Shown here piece after piece: positions 33,776 to 44,873 of a stretch of DNA of 64,000 bases (positions within the stretch are counted from its first letter, which is position 1; each line of letters starts with the position of its first letter). A program made the position numbers and the translations under genes. The notes beneath the pieces were generated by a model, which was not told where the DNA came from, did not search any database, and was given only the letters and a program-made list of their open reading frames with translations. Location of the stretch: assembly GCA_038093975.1 (NCBI GenBank), contig JBBPTG010000055.1, positions 91,889-155,888 of the forward strand. The letters are read 5' to 3'. Source of the stretch: Chalciporus piperatus. Taxonomy: Eukaryota > Basidiomycota > Agaricomycetes > Boletales > Boletaceae.

Positions 33776-35530
33776 ATGGCTACCTCATTTTTGCGAGTGG
33801 AAGGGACGAAGATCTTAAACGGTGAAGGGAAGGAAGTTGTGCTACACGGAGCAGGTCTCGGAGGGTGGATGACGTGAGTCACTGAGCGCATCCGGAGTGA
33901 GAAAATCCACTAAACTGCCCGCAGAATGGAGAATTTCATCAGTGGTATGCAATGCCAGCCACCGACATCCATATGATACTTAGCACTGATATGCAACACC
34001 GTAGGCTATCCCGGCTGCGAGTTCCAGATCAGGGACGCCCTGAAAGTCGCAATCGGGAAGGAGAAATCAGATTTCTTCTTCGACAAGGTGTGGAGGTTTC
34101 AATTTTCCACTGTATCGCACGGATCTCAAGAAGACACCAGTTTCTTGAGTATTTCTTTGGGGAACCCGATGCTGCTTTCTTCAAATCGCTCGGTTTGAAC
34201 TGCATCCGGATAGCAGTGAACTACCGACACTTCGAGGATGACGATAATCCTCGCGTCCTCAAGACGGAGGGCTTCCGTCACCTTGATCGTGTCATCGAAG
34301 CATGTGCCAAGCATCAGATATACACCATCATTGACATGCATACGGCACCGGGAGGTCAGAATGGAGGTTGGCACAGTGACGGAGGGGTGCATATCGCAGG
34401 TGAGTCCAGCGGACGGACTGACCGACTATAGTGGTCGACTTCGTCCCTTGTCAGGTTTCTGGATGCATAAAGATTTCCAGGACAGGCTCGTCTGGCTCTG
34501 GAAAGAGGTTGCGAAACACTACAAAGATAACCCATGGGTCGCGGGATATAACCCGATGAATGAACCTGCGGACCCACACGGTACCGGGCTCGTCCAGTTT
34601 TACGATCGCGTGCATGAGGCAATCCGCAGTGTCGACGAGAAACACATGTTGTTCCTCGACGGAAACACCTATTCGATCGACTTCTCTGCATTCCCGGACG
34701 ACGCAAAGGAGAGATGGAAGAACACTGCATATGCCATTCACGATGTAGGATTGGTGTTGTATCTTGTACGTGAAGACACTGACTTTTGATCTTAAAGTAT
34801 GCGGTCTATGGATTCCCCGCTTCCCCTGCCCCGTATGATAGGTCTCCGGAACAAATCAAGCTAATGAAGGACACCTATGCGCGTAAACGCGCTTGGATGG
34901 ACCAACGTGGTCTCTGCGTTTGGAACGGAGAATGGGGACCTGTATACGCTCGCAAAGAGTATGACGGAGACGAGACTGATGATATCAATGAACGGCGCTA
35001 CAACGTCCTCAAAGACCAGCTTGAGATTTACAGCGCAGTTCGTATCAATTCCGTTCTTCGCTTGTCGGCGAGGACTCACCAACTGGCAGGATCGATTGAG
35101 CTGGTCTATCTGGCTTTACAAGGACATTGGTTTCCAAGGGATGGTTTACATCTCTCGCGAAACACCGTACATGAAGCTCTTCCAGAAACACCTCGAACGA
35201 AAGTTCAGCCTCGCTGTAGATGCATGGGGTACAAACGACAAATACGTCAAACATATCTACCAGCCCATCATCGACGTCATCAAAGAAAATGTGTCAGAGG
35301 AAAACCGTCGCTTGCATCCTCCCATTTGGAGTCTGGAGAATAGGGTGGCAAGGCTTTCTCGAACGATGCTGGTGGCGGAGTTCATGGTGAAGGAGTGGGC
35401 AGATACCCTGAAGGGGTTGAGTTTGGAGCAATTAGATGAGATCGCGGCGAGCTTCAAGTTCGAGAACTGTGTTAAGCGGGATGGTCTGAACAAAGCGCTC
35501 ACGGAGCACGCAGCTTCGTTTAGGCATTGA
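33776..35530 (+). CDS. Glycoside hydrolase family 5 protein, apparently intracellular
   Basis: GH5 TIM-barrel beta-glycosidase. The start ATG at 33776 gives MATSFLRVEGTKILNGEGKE, then VVLHGAGLGGWMTMENFISG, the family N-terminal strand, and an exon with FFFDKFLEYFFGEPDAAFFK. Then LGLNCIRIAVNYRHFEDDDN, TIIDMHTAPGGQNGGWHSD (conserved His), YNPMNEPADP (acid/base Glu), AIHDYAVYGFP, VWNGEWGPVY (nucleophile Glu) and WSIWLYKDIGFQGMVY. A C-terminal helical extension of about 100 residues ends ASFRH. Both catalytic Glu are present. No signal peptide precedes the barrel, unlike secreted exo-beta-1,3-glucanases, so a cytosolic glycolipid or glucan hydrolase is likely. The GH5 subfamily is not assigned. 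Confidence 0.87.
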
Positions 35531-35571
35531 TCGTACCATACAGGAGACATGTAAAGGAAGACGAATAAATG

Positions 35572-38304
35572 TTATATATCATCCTCTGGGCCCTCCTCGA
35601 TCATTTTGGCGTAGTCATCGTAGCTTGCGAAGGTAGGCAGGGTCTTCCTCTTCTTCCGCTTACCCTGACTCGTATCCTCCCGCTTTCGTTTATCACCGCC
35701 GTCTATTCCGCCCCACTCATCGTCTTCTCCTTCTGCGTCCGAGCCATCATACTCGATTAGGCCGTCTGGAATGTCATCGTCATCCTCTCCTCCATCGACG
35801 TCTGAACCTTCGAACTCGCTGAGGTCATCTGGAATGTCGTCGGAGACATCTAGGTCGTCGGCGTCTGAGTCGTCGTGCTGGGTGAGGGCATCTGGAATGG
35901 CATCAGGAGGAAGCAGGTCATCGTCATCGGATGTTTCAGCGAGCGATATTTCGTCGCCGGATCCGTCTTCATCAGCCTCAGCATCCAAGGCTTCGTCGTC
36001 GCCGGCGTTTGAGCGGCCAGCCCCGTCACTGTCGGAGAAACCGTCGTGCTCGTCCTGGTCACCTTTCCCAGGTTGTTTGCGATTCTTCCGAGAAAAGTAT
36101 GTGTGGAAGAAGACCTAGACAAAACACCGCTCAGTCTGGGATTTCCTGGACGGAAAGGATAACGAGAGTCACCTCATCGACGGGTACATCTTCCACCTTT
36201 CTCTTCCAGAATTTTTCGTCGTTTGGCAGCGGGCCGCTGTTCATCTGGCCTCTAATACGCTTGACGGCGGTGCCATCGTTCGCGCTAGCAGCGGGTTGCA
36301 TCGCACTCGCGCCTTTTGGTCTGGCCTTTTTAGGGTTCTTGTATACGAAACGATCGAGAAAGTGAGAAAGCGTGTTGAGGGTGAGATCTAAGTTGGAGGT
36401 GATGGGTTGTGACGCAAGGAGTTGACGTGCATGAAGCGAGATCGTAGGATGGTAATGATGGAGGAGCGGGAGCTGGGAACCCATTGAGTCAGCATTCGAG
36501 AAGGGCACCAGAAGAACGACGTACAAGTTCATATAGTGGTAAGCCCGAGGCATTGGCGAATTGTGGATCTCGTTTTCGGGGGTCGTAATCCCCTGCATCT
36601 GACGAGGTTGATCTACCTTGAAGGAAGGCACGCACAGCGGGGGCGGTGCTTGAGAGCTTGAAATGATGAGGTTTTGTTGGTTAAAGCGGAAACATGTGCA
36701 CTCACTTCTCCAAGCAGGTAAAGACCCCCAACCACGAACTCTGTCCCCCCAGCCCCACCGCTGACCAACACTTGAATAAATCTACGAATAAAGCTCTCAA
36801 CTCTTCCCGTGTTTACATCGGACTTGAGAGATTTGAACAACAAATTCAGGTACATCGTTTGTTGGGAGGAGGATGCCAGCCGCCCATCGTGCAGCGAAGA
36901 GTAAAGCGTACGATAGTATCGATCCAATATGGGTTTAGATAACGAGGATGGCGATGATTGACTTGATTGACTAGCAAGCATGGTCGAGATATGTTGAATG
37001 AGGACGAGAGCCTGTAGCGATATGTTGAAGGTCGATGTGTGGGTGATGAGGAACAGACTGTCGATGTGTTTGTTTAAGCTGAGGTCAAGGTAAGTGTTGT
37101 TTTGACTGGAGAGTGGACAATCGCGTCACCTTGCGTTGGCGACATCGAGTTTCGCGAACGGCAGCGCGCGGTTTACGCCAGTCAGGATGGCAGATATCAA
37201 TTTCGATCGAGTGTCTTCTATCTCCAATTTCTCGCTGCCATCGACATCCGTACTGCTCTCCGTGGGTTTCCTCTCATTGAGGAGCTCCTCGAACATTCGG
37301 AAATACACGTCAATGAGGTGCAAGGCAACGTCCCTGTCTGCCGGAGTAAAAACAGTTTGATTGAATGTTATGATGCCGTAGTAGCTGGCGTGTTCATTGG
37401 TCACATTCTTCTTCGCGGCTTTTGACGCAGAAGCCTGAGTAGTTGCGGGAGCGGAGGTCCTCGGTTGCAGGATCAGCGAAGATATCTCGCGTATTATGAC
37501 CATTTTCATAGCGGGATGTGCCTGTAGAACTTGGAGGATGTGGTACGACGTCCGAGAGCATATGGATTTATCTCCATCTCCCTACATAATATCTAGATCG
37601 GTGGAAGTACGACAATGAAAACGTGCGTACCAACTTGTTAACGAGAAGTCTGAGGAGATTGTGTTCTTGCTCAGGTTTTTCGCGCAATAGGGTATATATT
37701 AGTTTGAGTGCTTGGATCCTCACGTATGGTAGGGGATCGATGGAGATGGTCTGTTTGACCGTCGGTCACATGTGAGATTGTTTATACGGCCTGGACGCAC
37801 CTCGAGAATTTGTAGGACCGAGAAGAAATACTTTTTGAGCCAGTCTTCGAAGTAAAATGCAAGCAGCTGCTCATCATCGGTTTTCGGGTTCAAGGGAAGA
37901 TCACGGAAGTATCTGGGAGTGACAATCAAGAGAAAGGATCGTCCAGTGGGATAGACTTACTTTAACTTGCGATTTGGTGCACCACCTCCGACCCACCAAT
38001 CCACAATACAGCGCAGTGCCTTCAAGCTCTCTTCGCGGCCCCCCTTTCCCTTTCCTCTCTCGGCCAAACTTCGCAAGGTTTCGAGTGCTTTCGTGTTGTG
38101 TAACGGACTACTCTGTACGAGAAGGGTGAGGGCACTGAGACGATCTGACAGAGTTCCCGATTGTAGAATTTTTTGGAGGAATGTGGACTCGGACTTGGTG
38201 GACGTGACGGTAGATGAGGACTGGAAGGATTGGACAGCCTGCGCGTGCAAGGTCTGTGCGCGATCGAAGAAGGCGCCATGATCTACCTTGGCTGAGGTGG
38301 TCAT
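35572..38304 (-). CDS. MAK21: Ribosome biogenesis protein Mak21/Noc1 (CBF/CEBPZ family)
   Basis: Nucleolar factor that works with Noc2 in 60S pre-ribosome assembly. Start at 38304: [20 protein letters not shown]. Then [59 protein letters not shown] and [15 protein letters not shown], and the HEAT-like repeats with [20 protein letters not shown]. The CBF domain follows: [69 protein letters not shown] sequence (here [19 protein letters not shown]) and [20 protein letters not shown]. The C-terminal tail is strongly acidic (many DDD/SD runs), then basic ([16 protein letters not shown]), ending EEGPEDDI. Several introns. It converges on the GH5 gene, only 41 bp between stops. Confidence 0.9.
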
Positions 38305-38400
38305 CGTCTAGTCTAGTGAAAGACTAGTGGTAGTGAAAGACTAGTGGTAGTGAAAGACTAGTGGTAGTGAAAGACTAGTACTTGGTAGTAGTGTAATACC
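38305..38400. repeat. 17-bp minisatellite GACTAGTGGTAGTGAAA
   Basis: About four tandem copies of a 17-bp unit immediately upstream of the MAK21 start codon, followed by a short inverted repeat (ACTTGGTA ... TACCAAGT) at about 38380-38405. It lies in the MAK21/EPL1 divergent promoter. Confidence 0.85.
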
Positions 38401-38602
38401 AAGTACTGAGTAGCCGCGCCAGCTTATGTAATAAAAGTTGGGCCGACAAGACGTCGGCAGTGTCCTTTCTTGGACGGGCCGAAGTGGCTTTTCGGGGATT
38501 TTTCCGATCGCAGCGCCGCCGCTGCCACCGACGACGACAACACCCCTCCTCGCAGCTTCACCCCAATAGTTACCTTTTTTTCTACACGGCGCTCTCCATG
38601 AT

Positions 38603-41600
38603 ATGCCCCGCAACCATAATATGGGTACCTCCACCCTCCGGAATCGCAATCGTGTCACAAATAAGACCCGCCTCAAAATCATTCATGGCTCCATCGATGC
38701 CGACGCCCTCTTGCTCGACGAGGACGAGGAAAGGGCCAGGGTCGTTAGCACTGCTGGCGTGGACGCTGAGGATGCGAACGTATGTCTTTTATTGCGCTCG
38801 TCGAGCGTCGTGTCGTCCTTGTTGAACATGCTGACGTGTCGCTTTCTGATTGGCTCCCACCGTGTGAACTCGATTATCACAGGAACACCACTTGCAGGCT
38901 GTGCTCTCCGCGTCATCGCAGCGCCACCAAGCCACTACACGAGCAACTCGGGGTGTCTCCTCCGACAAACCAGCTCCGGCTCCGGCTGCGTACATCCCCA
39001 CACCAGACTCTACAGGCATCGTCGACAACTACGACGAACTCTACACCTCTGGTCACTGGACCCAACCAGATGCCTACATTCGTTTTTCGGAAACCGTCGA
39101 GGAGGCGCTCTCCACCGGTCTCAATGATTCCTTCACCTACTATATGGATGAACGCGACAACGAATGGCTCGACCGCAACAACGAGGAAGCGCGGGGAGAG
39201 GGAACTAGCCTCCAAGGCGCAGTTTCCACAGGTACAACCACCCGCTCTTGCCCACAGCGAAGTGCGAAAGCCAAGGGCAAAGAACCCGAGTCTGTCCAAG
39301 TTGTCGCAATTACAGAGGACGAATTTGAATTGGTGATGGGCATCTTCGAAAAGGTAACCCACGACAGGACGGAGTTTCTTCACCACGTACGTCGTTGCCT
39401 TATTCTCACTATCCGTTGCCCTCACTCTCATCCTTCAGGGGTTGGAGTCTGGGACGTTTCCTCCGTTCTCCGACTACCAAGACATCTTCTCCTCGCCATT
39501 ATCACCGTCTATGTTTGCCACTTTCATCGTCCCGACTTGGATACCTCCCCCAGCGCAGCTACTACGTTTGGCAAAAATCATCTACCCCTACTGGCGTGAA
39601 CGACGGATGGAGAGAGGTGGTCACCGCATCATTCCGATTTTGAACGTAAGTCTCCCGCCACGCGTTCGTCTTTCGTCACTGATCGCGCCCTCCTGCAAAT
39701 TGTCCAGTTCGACGAGGCTGATGTCAACAACGAGTCATACATATGCTTCCGCCGTCGCGAGATCAAATCTGTACGGAAGACACGTGCTTCACAGGCGACT
39801 TCCTCGGACAAGCTTTTACGTCTCCAGTCCGAGCTCACCCAGTCACTCGAGCTAGCAAAAACCCTTCTTTCGCGAGAAAGTTTGAAGCAAGAGAACGCTC
39901 AACAAGCCGTGCAGGTTTGGGAGAAGCGGCTCGAGTTCGCCGAGATAAAGCGCAAGCACCCCGGTCTGGGCTTGAAGGAGGACGAAGAGCTGTTGCACGA
40001 CAAGGATCGGGTGGCGAAAAAACCGAGAGTCGAATCCACCAGGTTTGTACAAGATATCCTTCACTCCCCATCTTTGCTTACCGTTGCTCAGTCGTATCGG
40101 ACTGAAACTGCGCACCCGAGAGAGTGGTGACTCGGGAACTCCGGCTCTTCAAGCTGAAGCTGCACTCCGCCCACGAGAGCGTCTCACCCTTATCAGCGCA
40201 GCAATCGAACGTGATCTCACACGCCGCAAGGAAAGGGATCATGGTTACGAAGATGTTGTTGAGGTACTGAGAGATACTGTTACCTTTGAGTTGAAGTACT
40301 GATAATCCGTTTTTAGAACCCATATCAACGCCCTACTCTCCCTTATCCTCGAAGATATTGGAAGGCCATCCCTCCACTCCCCGCTTCTGTGTCGTCACCG
40401 CCGGACTCTCAAGATGGCGACCTCGATCGCATCCGATATCTTCGTCGTCGCGTCACGCGCCTAGGTGGGACAATGGTGGATCGACGCGAGGCCTTCATGC
40501 GACACCTCGGCTTTCGGCCAGATGGTGGCGTTCCGCCTCAATCACAATCACGTCAGAACCTCGGTCATTCCTGGAAAAAGCCATCTGAAGAGGACAACGA
40601 GGAGGAACGCGTCTTGCGGGAACGGTGGCGGTTCGATCAAGATGACGAACCGCTAGTGGCCCCCGAGGGTGTCGAAGAACAGGATCGCGTCTTGATCGAC
40701 GACTACGATACAAAGTACCTTCGTCATATGATGACCCTGCTCACCGAGACCGATCAGCAGTACATCAACAATGACCCAACCCTCGTACTCGTTTCCGCGG
40801 AGGGCCGCCAGCAGACAGTGCTCCCGTTCAAGACTGGTGCACAACAGCCATTCATTCGCAGAGATTCACAGTCACAACGTGCGTATCCAAACGGTCCGAA
40901 CGGGATCCCGATCGCGATGCAGACGCCTATGAAGGCACTGCAACCTCAGTCCGCACCTCCGCGCATCTCCCATGCCGCGGCAATGCGTCCTCCTGGACCC
41001 CCTCCCATCATGAACATGATCCCGGCAATTCCGTTGTCTCAAACTCCACCACCGCCTCATGCCGCTCCGCTGTCCGCCCCATCTACGAATGGGGGCATCG
41101 TCAGCCAGCCGTACGTTGGGCATCTAGTGCCCAATGGCAACCATTATAGCATGCAAGTGACAAGTACGAACATGAGCATGAAGCTTGCGTCCGGGAGGCA
41201 GTGGAATGGTGTCGCGTCGCCGTTGCAGCAGACCGCGTCGCTCGTCAACCAGCACCAAGATGGGAGCGTACCAAATGCATCGAGTCCGACGTTAAACCAC
41301 GCCACGCGAGGCGCGTTGCCGGTGCGTACGCCATCGGCCAATGACATACGCAACGTCAATCGACCTGGGGGCGTGGTGTCTGTCCCACATATGATGCCAG
41401 GTGTTCAATATACAGCTCATTCACTCTCGCCCCGCATTCCGAACGCCGCATCATCACCACTTCCCGCCCCTTCTTCCCTGCCCTCACACCAGTCGCCTCC
41501 CCGTCCGCACCTCGCGCCGACAGTGAAGAATACCTCTCCACCATTGCAACATCAGCAGGCTGTACCGAATTGGGGTATTAGTTCGTGCGCCGTACCCTGA
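38603..41600 (+). CDS. EPL1: Enhancer of polycomb-like protein Epl1 (NuA4 subunit)
   Basis: Scaffold of the NuA4/Piccolo histone H4/H2A acetyltransferase module, binding Esa1 and nucleosomes. The start ATG at 38603 gives MPRNHNMGTSTLRNRNRVTN, then KTRLKIIHGSIDADALLLDE (the EPcA domain). Then IPTPDSTGIVDNYDELYTSG, YIRFSETVEEALSTGLNDSF, YYMDERDNEWLDRNNEEA, EDEFELVMGIFEKVTHDRTE, FPPFSDYQDIF and FIVPTWIPPPAQLLRLAKII. After that comes YPYWRERRMERGGHRIIPIL, ESYICFRRREIKSVRKTR, a coiled-coil region, and RPTLPYPRRYWKAIPPLP. The C-terminal third is Pro/Ser/Gln-rich and poorly structured, ending ISSCAVP. About seven introns of 50-90 bp. Confidence 0.93.
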
Positions 41601-42449
41601 TGTGATATCCGTTTCTCTCTCCGAGTAGCCTGCCAGTTACCTTCTCTCTCGTAGCTCTCATGTTTTGATTACACTATCCACTCCATTTATGTGCTTTTCA
41701 GTTATGTATTTTTGTTCGTACGTTCACAGAATATGTCGCTTCCCCGACTCCCAAACAGCAAATGTCCAGGCACCCTACAAAAACACATGATGGCACTCGT
41801 GACCAGTCAGGGCCAAGGACACGCTCGCGTGAAGACAATCACGATCAGGCAAGATAGGTGACACGGAAAGCCAATTAATTATTGGGGTGTAGATAGTGTA
41901 GCATCAGCAATTTAATACATTCCTTCAGATCTTACTAGCTTCGATGGCACTTTTACGGGCTTCGAGAGTGAGACCTTATTGGAGAGGAGAGCAAGGAGAA
42001 CAAGCCCACACTTCTTCTTACTTCAAGCTTATTTCGAGCTGAATATATTTCCAACGTAGCTACTTTACAGGCAAAAAAAATCAAAGGAATGAAGGGGTAT
42101 GTACTCGACAAACTTGTGGCTTGGCAAGCACCTTCGGAGTGACTCGCGACTGAGGTCGCTCGTTGCGTCGCATTTGCCATGATGTTCGGCACTGTTTCTG
42201 ACTCTCTGGCCCCCGATTTCATTGTCTGTTGACTTGACTTGACTCGACACATTCGGTACTATGTCATGGGCTTCATCCCCATCATCTTCTCGACACCCTG
42301 GGCCCTGGTCAATTGGCTCCTGCTGCGACTGTATGGTTCAAGTGGCATGGCGTTGTCCGTGCGGCTGTGTGATCACATCGAGCGCATGATGCCTTTGTCG
42401 ACTTACTCGCTTACTTGATGCCAGGGTGGTTCATTTGTCCTGGGGATGG

Positions 42450-42620
42450 GTAGCATTTCAAAGTCCAGTTGCGCAACTGGTAAAAGACTGGCAACTGGAC
42501 TGGACTGGACTGATCACAACTGGACTGCAGTTGCCGGTTGCCGACTTTTGAGATGAAAAGACTGCAGTTGCAACTGGAAAAAAGACCAGTTGCAACCGGT
42601 CACAACCGATGCACAGCCAT
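42450..42620. repeat. Cluster of CAGTTG/CAACTG palindromes
   Basis: About ten copies of CAACTGG / CCAGTTGC in both orientations within 170 bp. It includes a perfect 16-bp palindrome CCAGTTGCGCAACTGG near 42464 and a 14-bp palindrome built on GCAGTTGCAACTG near 42563, plus GGACTGGACTGGACT tandem repeats. It lies directly outside the large inverted-repeat element. Confidence 0.8.
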
Positions 42621-42635
42621 CCCCTATAAACTACC

Positions 42636-42695
42636 CTATTTTCCCTGATTTTTCCGGATTTTTCCTGATTTTTCCTGATTTTTTCTGGACCATTA
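42636..42695. repeat. 10-bp tandem repeat TTTTTCCTGA
   Basis: Four to five imperfect copies of a 10-bp T-rich unit (TTTTTCCTGA / TTTTTCCGGA). Confidence 0.8.
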
Positions 42696-42860
42696 TGGAT
42701 GTTATTTGATTTTCTTTGATGAATATTGAAGTTACATTGAAAGATATTGATTTTTATGTCACATAATTCACTCTATAACCTATATATACACTCCTTAAGG
42801 GGCAAGCGGGTTTCGTCGTTCTTGCTAGTCATCGAACTTGAGATGATAGTGGAAACAACT

Positions 42861-43970
42861 CATCAGCAAGACTGTAAAAAGTCTGAAATGACTGGAGCTT
42901 ACTTGTCTGACTGGAGCCAGTCAGACAAGTGAGCCAGTAGCCAAGTGCCCCAGGCCTCCAGTAGTCTCAGTCATCCAGTAATCAAGTGTTCCAGTCATCC
43001 AATAGTCTCAGTCATCCAGTAGTCCAGTGAGTCAGTGCTCCAGTAACCTCAGTAGTCTCAGCCATCCAGTCATCCAGTCACCAAGTCATTTCAGTGGTCC
43101 CAGTCATCCAGTCATCCAGTCACCAAGTCATTTTAATAGTCCCAGTGGCCCAGTGGCCAAGGGCTCCAATCATTCAGTCATCTCAGTCACTCAGTAGTCC
43201 AGTGGTCCAGTCACCCAGTCAGTTCAGTGTGGCAGTGCTCCAGTCATCCAGCCATCCAGTCATCCAGTAATATCAGTAACCCAGTAGCCCAGTTATTCAG
43301 TAATCCAGTAATATCAGTAACCCAGTAGCCCAGTTATTCAGTAATCCAGTAGCCTAGTAGCCCAATTGACAAGTGATTCCAGTAGTCCAGTAGTCAAGCA
43401 ATCCAGTAGTCAAGTACTTCAGTAATCCAGTAGCCCAGTAGCCCAATTGACAAGTGATTCCAGTAATCCAGTAATAATAATCCAGTCACCTAGTAGCCCA
43501 GTAGTCCAGTTGACAAGTGATTCCAGTAGCCTAGTTACTCAGTATGACAGTCAGCCAGTCATCCAGTATACCATTGGGCTCAGAAACCTAGTCACTCAGG
43601 AATCCAGAAACTCGAGTGTTCAAGAAGCCAATTATCACAGAAGCCAAGTAACTCCAGTGTTCAAGATCCTGAAGTCAATCTGGGAGGCCAATAGCCAGAG
43701 ATTTAATAGAGTTAGTTTCACCAAAATATATATTTGTGTATCTAATACAATGTATTTACAGGTGGGGAGAGGGCTCGAGAGGCATCGAGGTTTACAAAGA
43801 TGGCAAGTAGACTTATGAGCTCAAAACCGTTACCCTCAGCCTTGGGTCACCCCCACCCAACACCTCATAAGCAACAGTGAGCACGCGAAGACAGCGAGTA
43901 GCAAACTCCTTGATCTCGTCAGTCTTATCTTGCGCACAGAGCTCGATGATGATACCATACCCTTTGTCAA
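42861..43970 (+). repeat. Left inverted arm
   Basis: Starts with the tip, then a 28-bp hairpin (13-bp arms CTTGTCTGACTGG around AG, 42902-42929). About 700 bp of 8-10-bp CAGT-phased repeat (units such as CCAGTCATC, CCAGTAGTC, CAAGTGATTC) follows to about 43560. Then come a less regular zone and the AT-rich block near 43725-43760, ending in ATPase-derived sequence. Relative to the right arm it has a 20-bp insertion close to the tip (about 42875). Confidence 0.85.
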
Positions 43971-44015
43971 TGGTGAGCTTGTTGGTAGTGAGGGTACCGG
44001 TCCGTTTGTCAGGTT
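43795..44015 (-). pseudogene. Fragment of plasma-membrane H+-ATPase (PMA1-type P-ATPase), left copy
   Basis: On the minus strand the sequence reads a damaged phosphorylation motif DKRTGTLTTNKLTIDK (an extra Arg splits DKTGT). Then, after loss of most of the nucleotide-binding domain, DKTDEIKEFATRCLRV, VAYEVLGGGDP and a frame-shifted GNGFELI region. Pma1-type ATPases have KEFATRGLRALAVAYEE-like sequence here. No intact gene is possible. Element A is inserted a few bases upstream of the phosphorylation motif. Confidence 0.75.
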
Positions 44016-44020
44016 GAGGG

Positions 44021-44539
44021 TGTTACGGTTCATTACGGTCATCTCACCTTCACAGACATTCTTTGGACTTCAACGTTTCGTTCCATTCGATCTTATCTAA
44101 TGTCTCTCATCTTATCTTAAACAGACACGTGCTCATTCACTTTCACTCTTCGCACGGTCGCCCCTTATGGTTATATTCTTTCTCACGCACTGCCTTACCT
44201 TGACAGTTAATCTCCGTGCTGCGCATGGCTATGCCATAGCCTTTCACCTCATGTACTTCATCTCCGATATCTCGGCTATGTCTCACAGCCTCCCTATCTC
44301 GCTTCTATTCTCATGGGTTCAGGGTTATCCCTTATTTAGTTATAGTACATACAAACATGTACAAACACATAGGATAGTATATAAACCCCAAGGAACTGCT
44401 GGTAACCCCAGCTTAGTTCACTTGGTCTTTCCCCAAGACTCAACCGTCCTATCTCAGTTGTTCTCCACTCTCTTCTTCTAAACCGCTTCACTTGGCGATA
44501 GTGTAGACCTGATCTCAATACGAGTTTTGGGTCGTTTCA
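44021..44539 (+). repeat. 5' LTR of element A
   Basis: Starts TGTTACGGTT and ends GTCGTTTCA. It differs from the 3' LTR at 44080 (G here, A there) and 44522 (G here, A there), both in CpG context. Confidence 0.95.
44378..44420 (+). promoter_or_regulatory. LTR core promoter: TATA box and inferred transcription start
   Basis: TATATAAA at 44378-44385. The 11-mer AGCTTAGTTCA (44410-44420) begins 32 bp downstream and is the exact reverse complement of the PBS. A transcript starting at 44410 would therefore carry its own primer at the 5' end. Confidence 0.75.
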
Positions 44540-44541
44540 CT

Positions 44542-44552
44542 TGAACTAAGCT
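44542..44552 (+). other. Primer-binding site, self-priming type
   Basis: TGAACTAAGCT, starting two bases after the 5' LTR end. It is the perfect reverse complement of the predicted first 11 nt of the element's RNA (44410-44420). Tf1-type elements prime reverse transcription this way instead of with a tRNA. Confidence 0.75.
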
Positions 44553-44873
44553 CCATTCATCACCTCTACGCTATCGTTCTCCACCGCTTCATCGCGTCGC
44601 AAGTGCGTGGACCATCTCTCGCTCAAGTACCTACGTTAACGTGACCTCGTAGTGTACTTCCCATCTTTTCACGCCACTCTTCTCCCTTTCCGGTCCGGGA
44701 GGTACTCGCAAGCCGAGAACCTAGACCATCCATACGTAGCCTCAGTAGTAGCTAGGCACGGACGGGTCACCGCGATCCCGACCATAGTTGAGACAGAGCC
44801 GGAGGCCGTTGCAGTCGCACGGATCCCAGTGGGTGAAGAAGAACCCGCTAGTCCCCTCTCACCATTCAGCCAG

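Larger units (their letters stand above)
41601..42860. other. Transition from the EPL1 3' region to repeat-rich DNA
   Basis: 41601 to about 42400 is the EPL1 3' UTR and unique sequence with no gene recognised. From 42450 it becomes repeat-rich (palindromes, T-rich tandem repeat), and at 42861 the inverted-repeat element starts. Confidence 0.5.

Noticed and set aside
42930..43560. CRISPR-like array in the CAGT repeat tract
   Set aside because: Units are 8-10 bp with no unique spacers, and the DNA is eukaryotic. It is a satellite-like tandem repeat.
44167..44481. 104-codon open frame inside the 5' LTR, repeated in the 3' LTR
   Set aside because: It spans the promoter and TATA box and is duplicated only because LTRs are duplicated. 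Its codons show no protein family.
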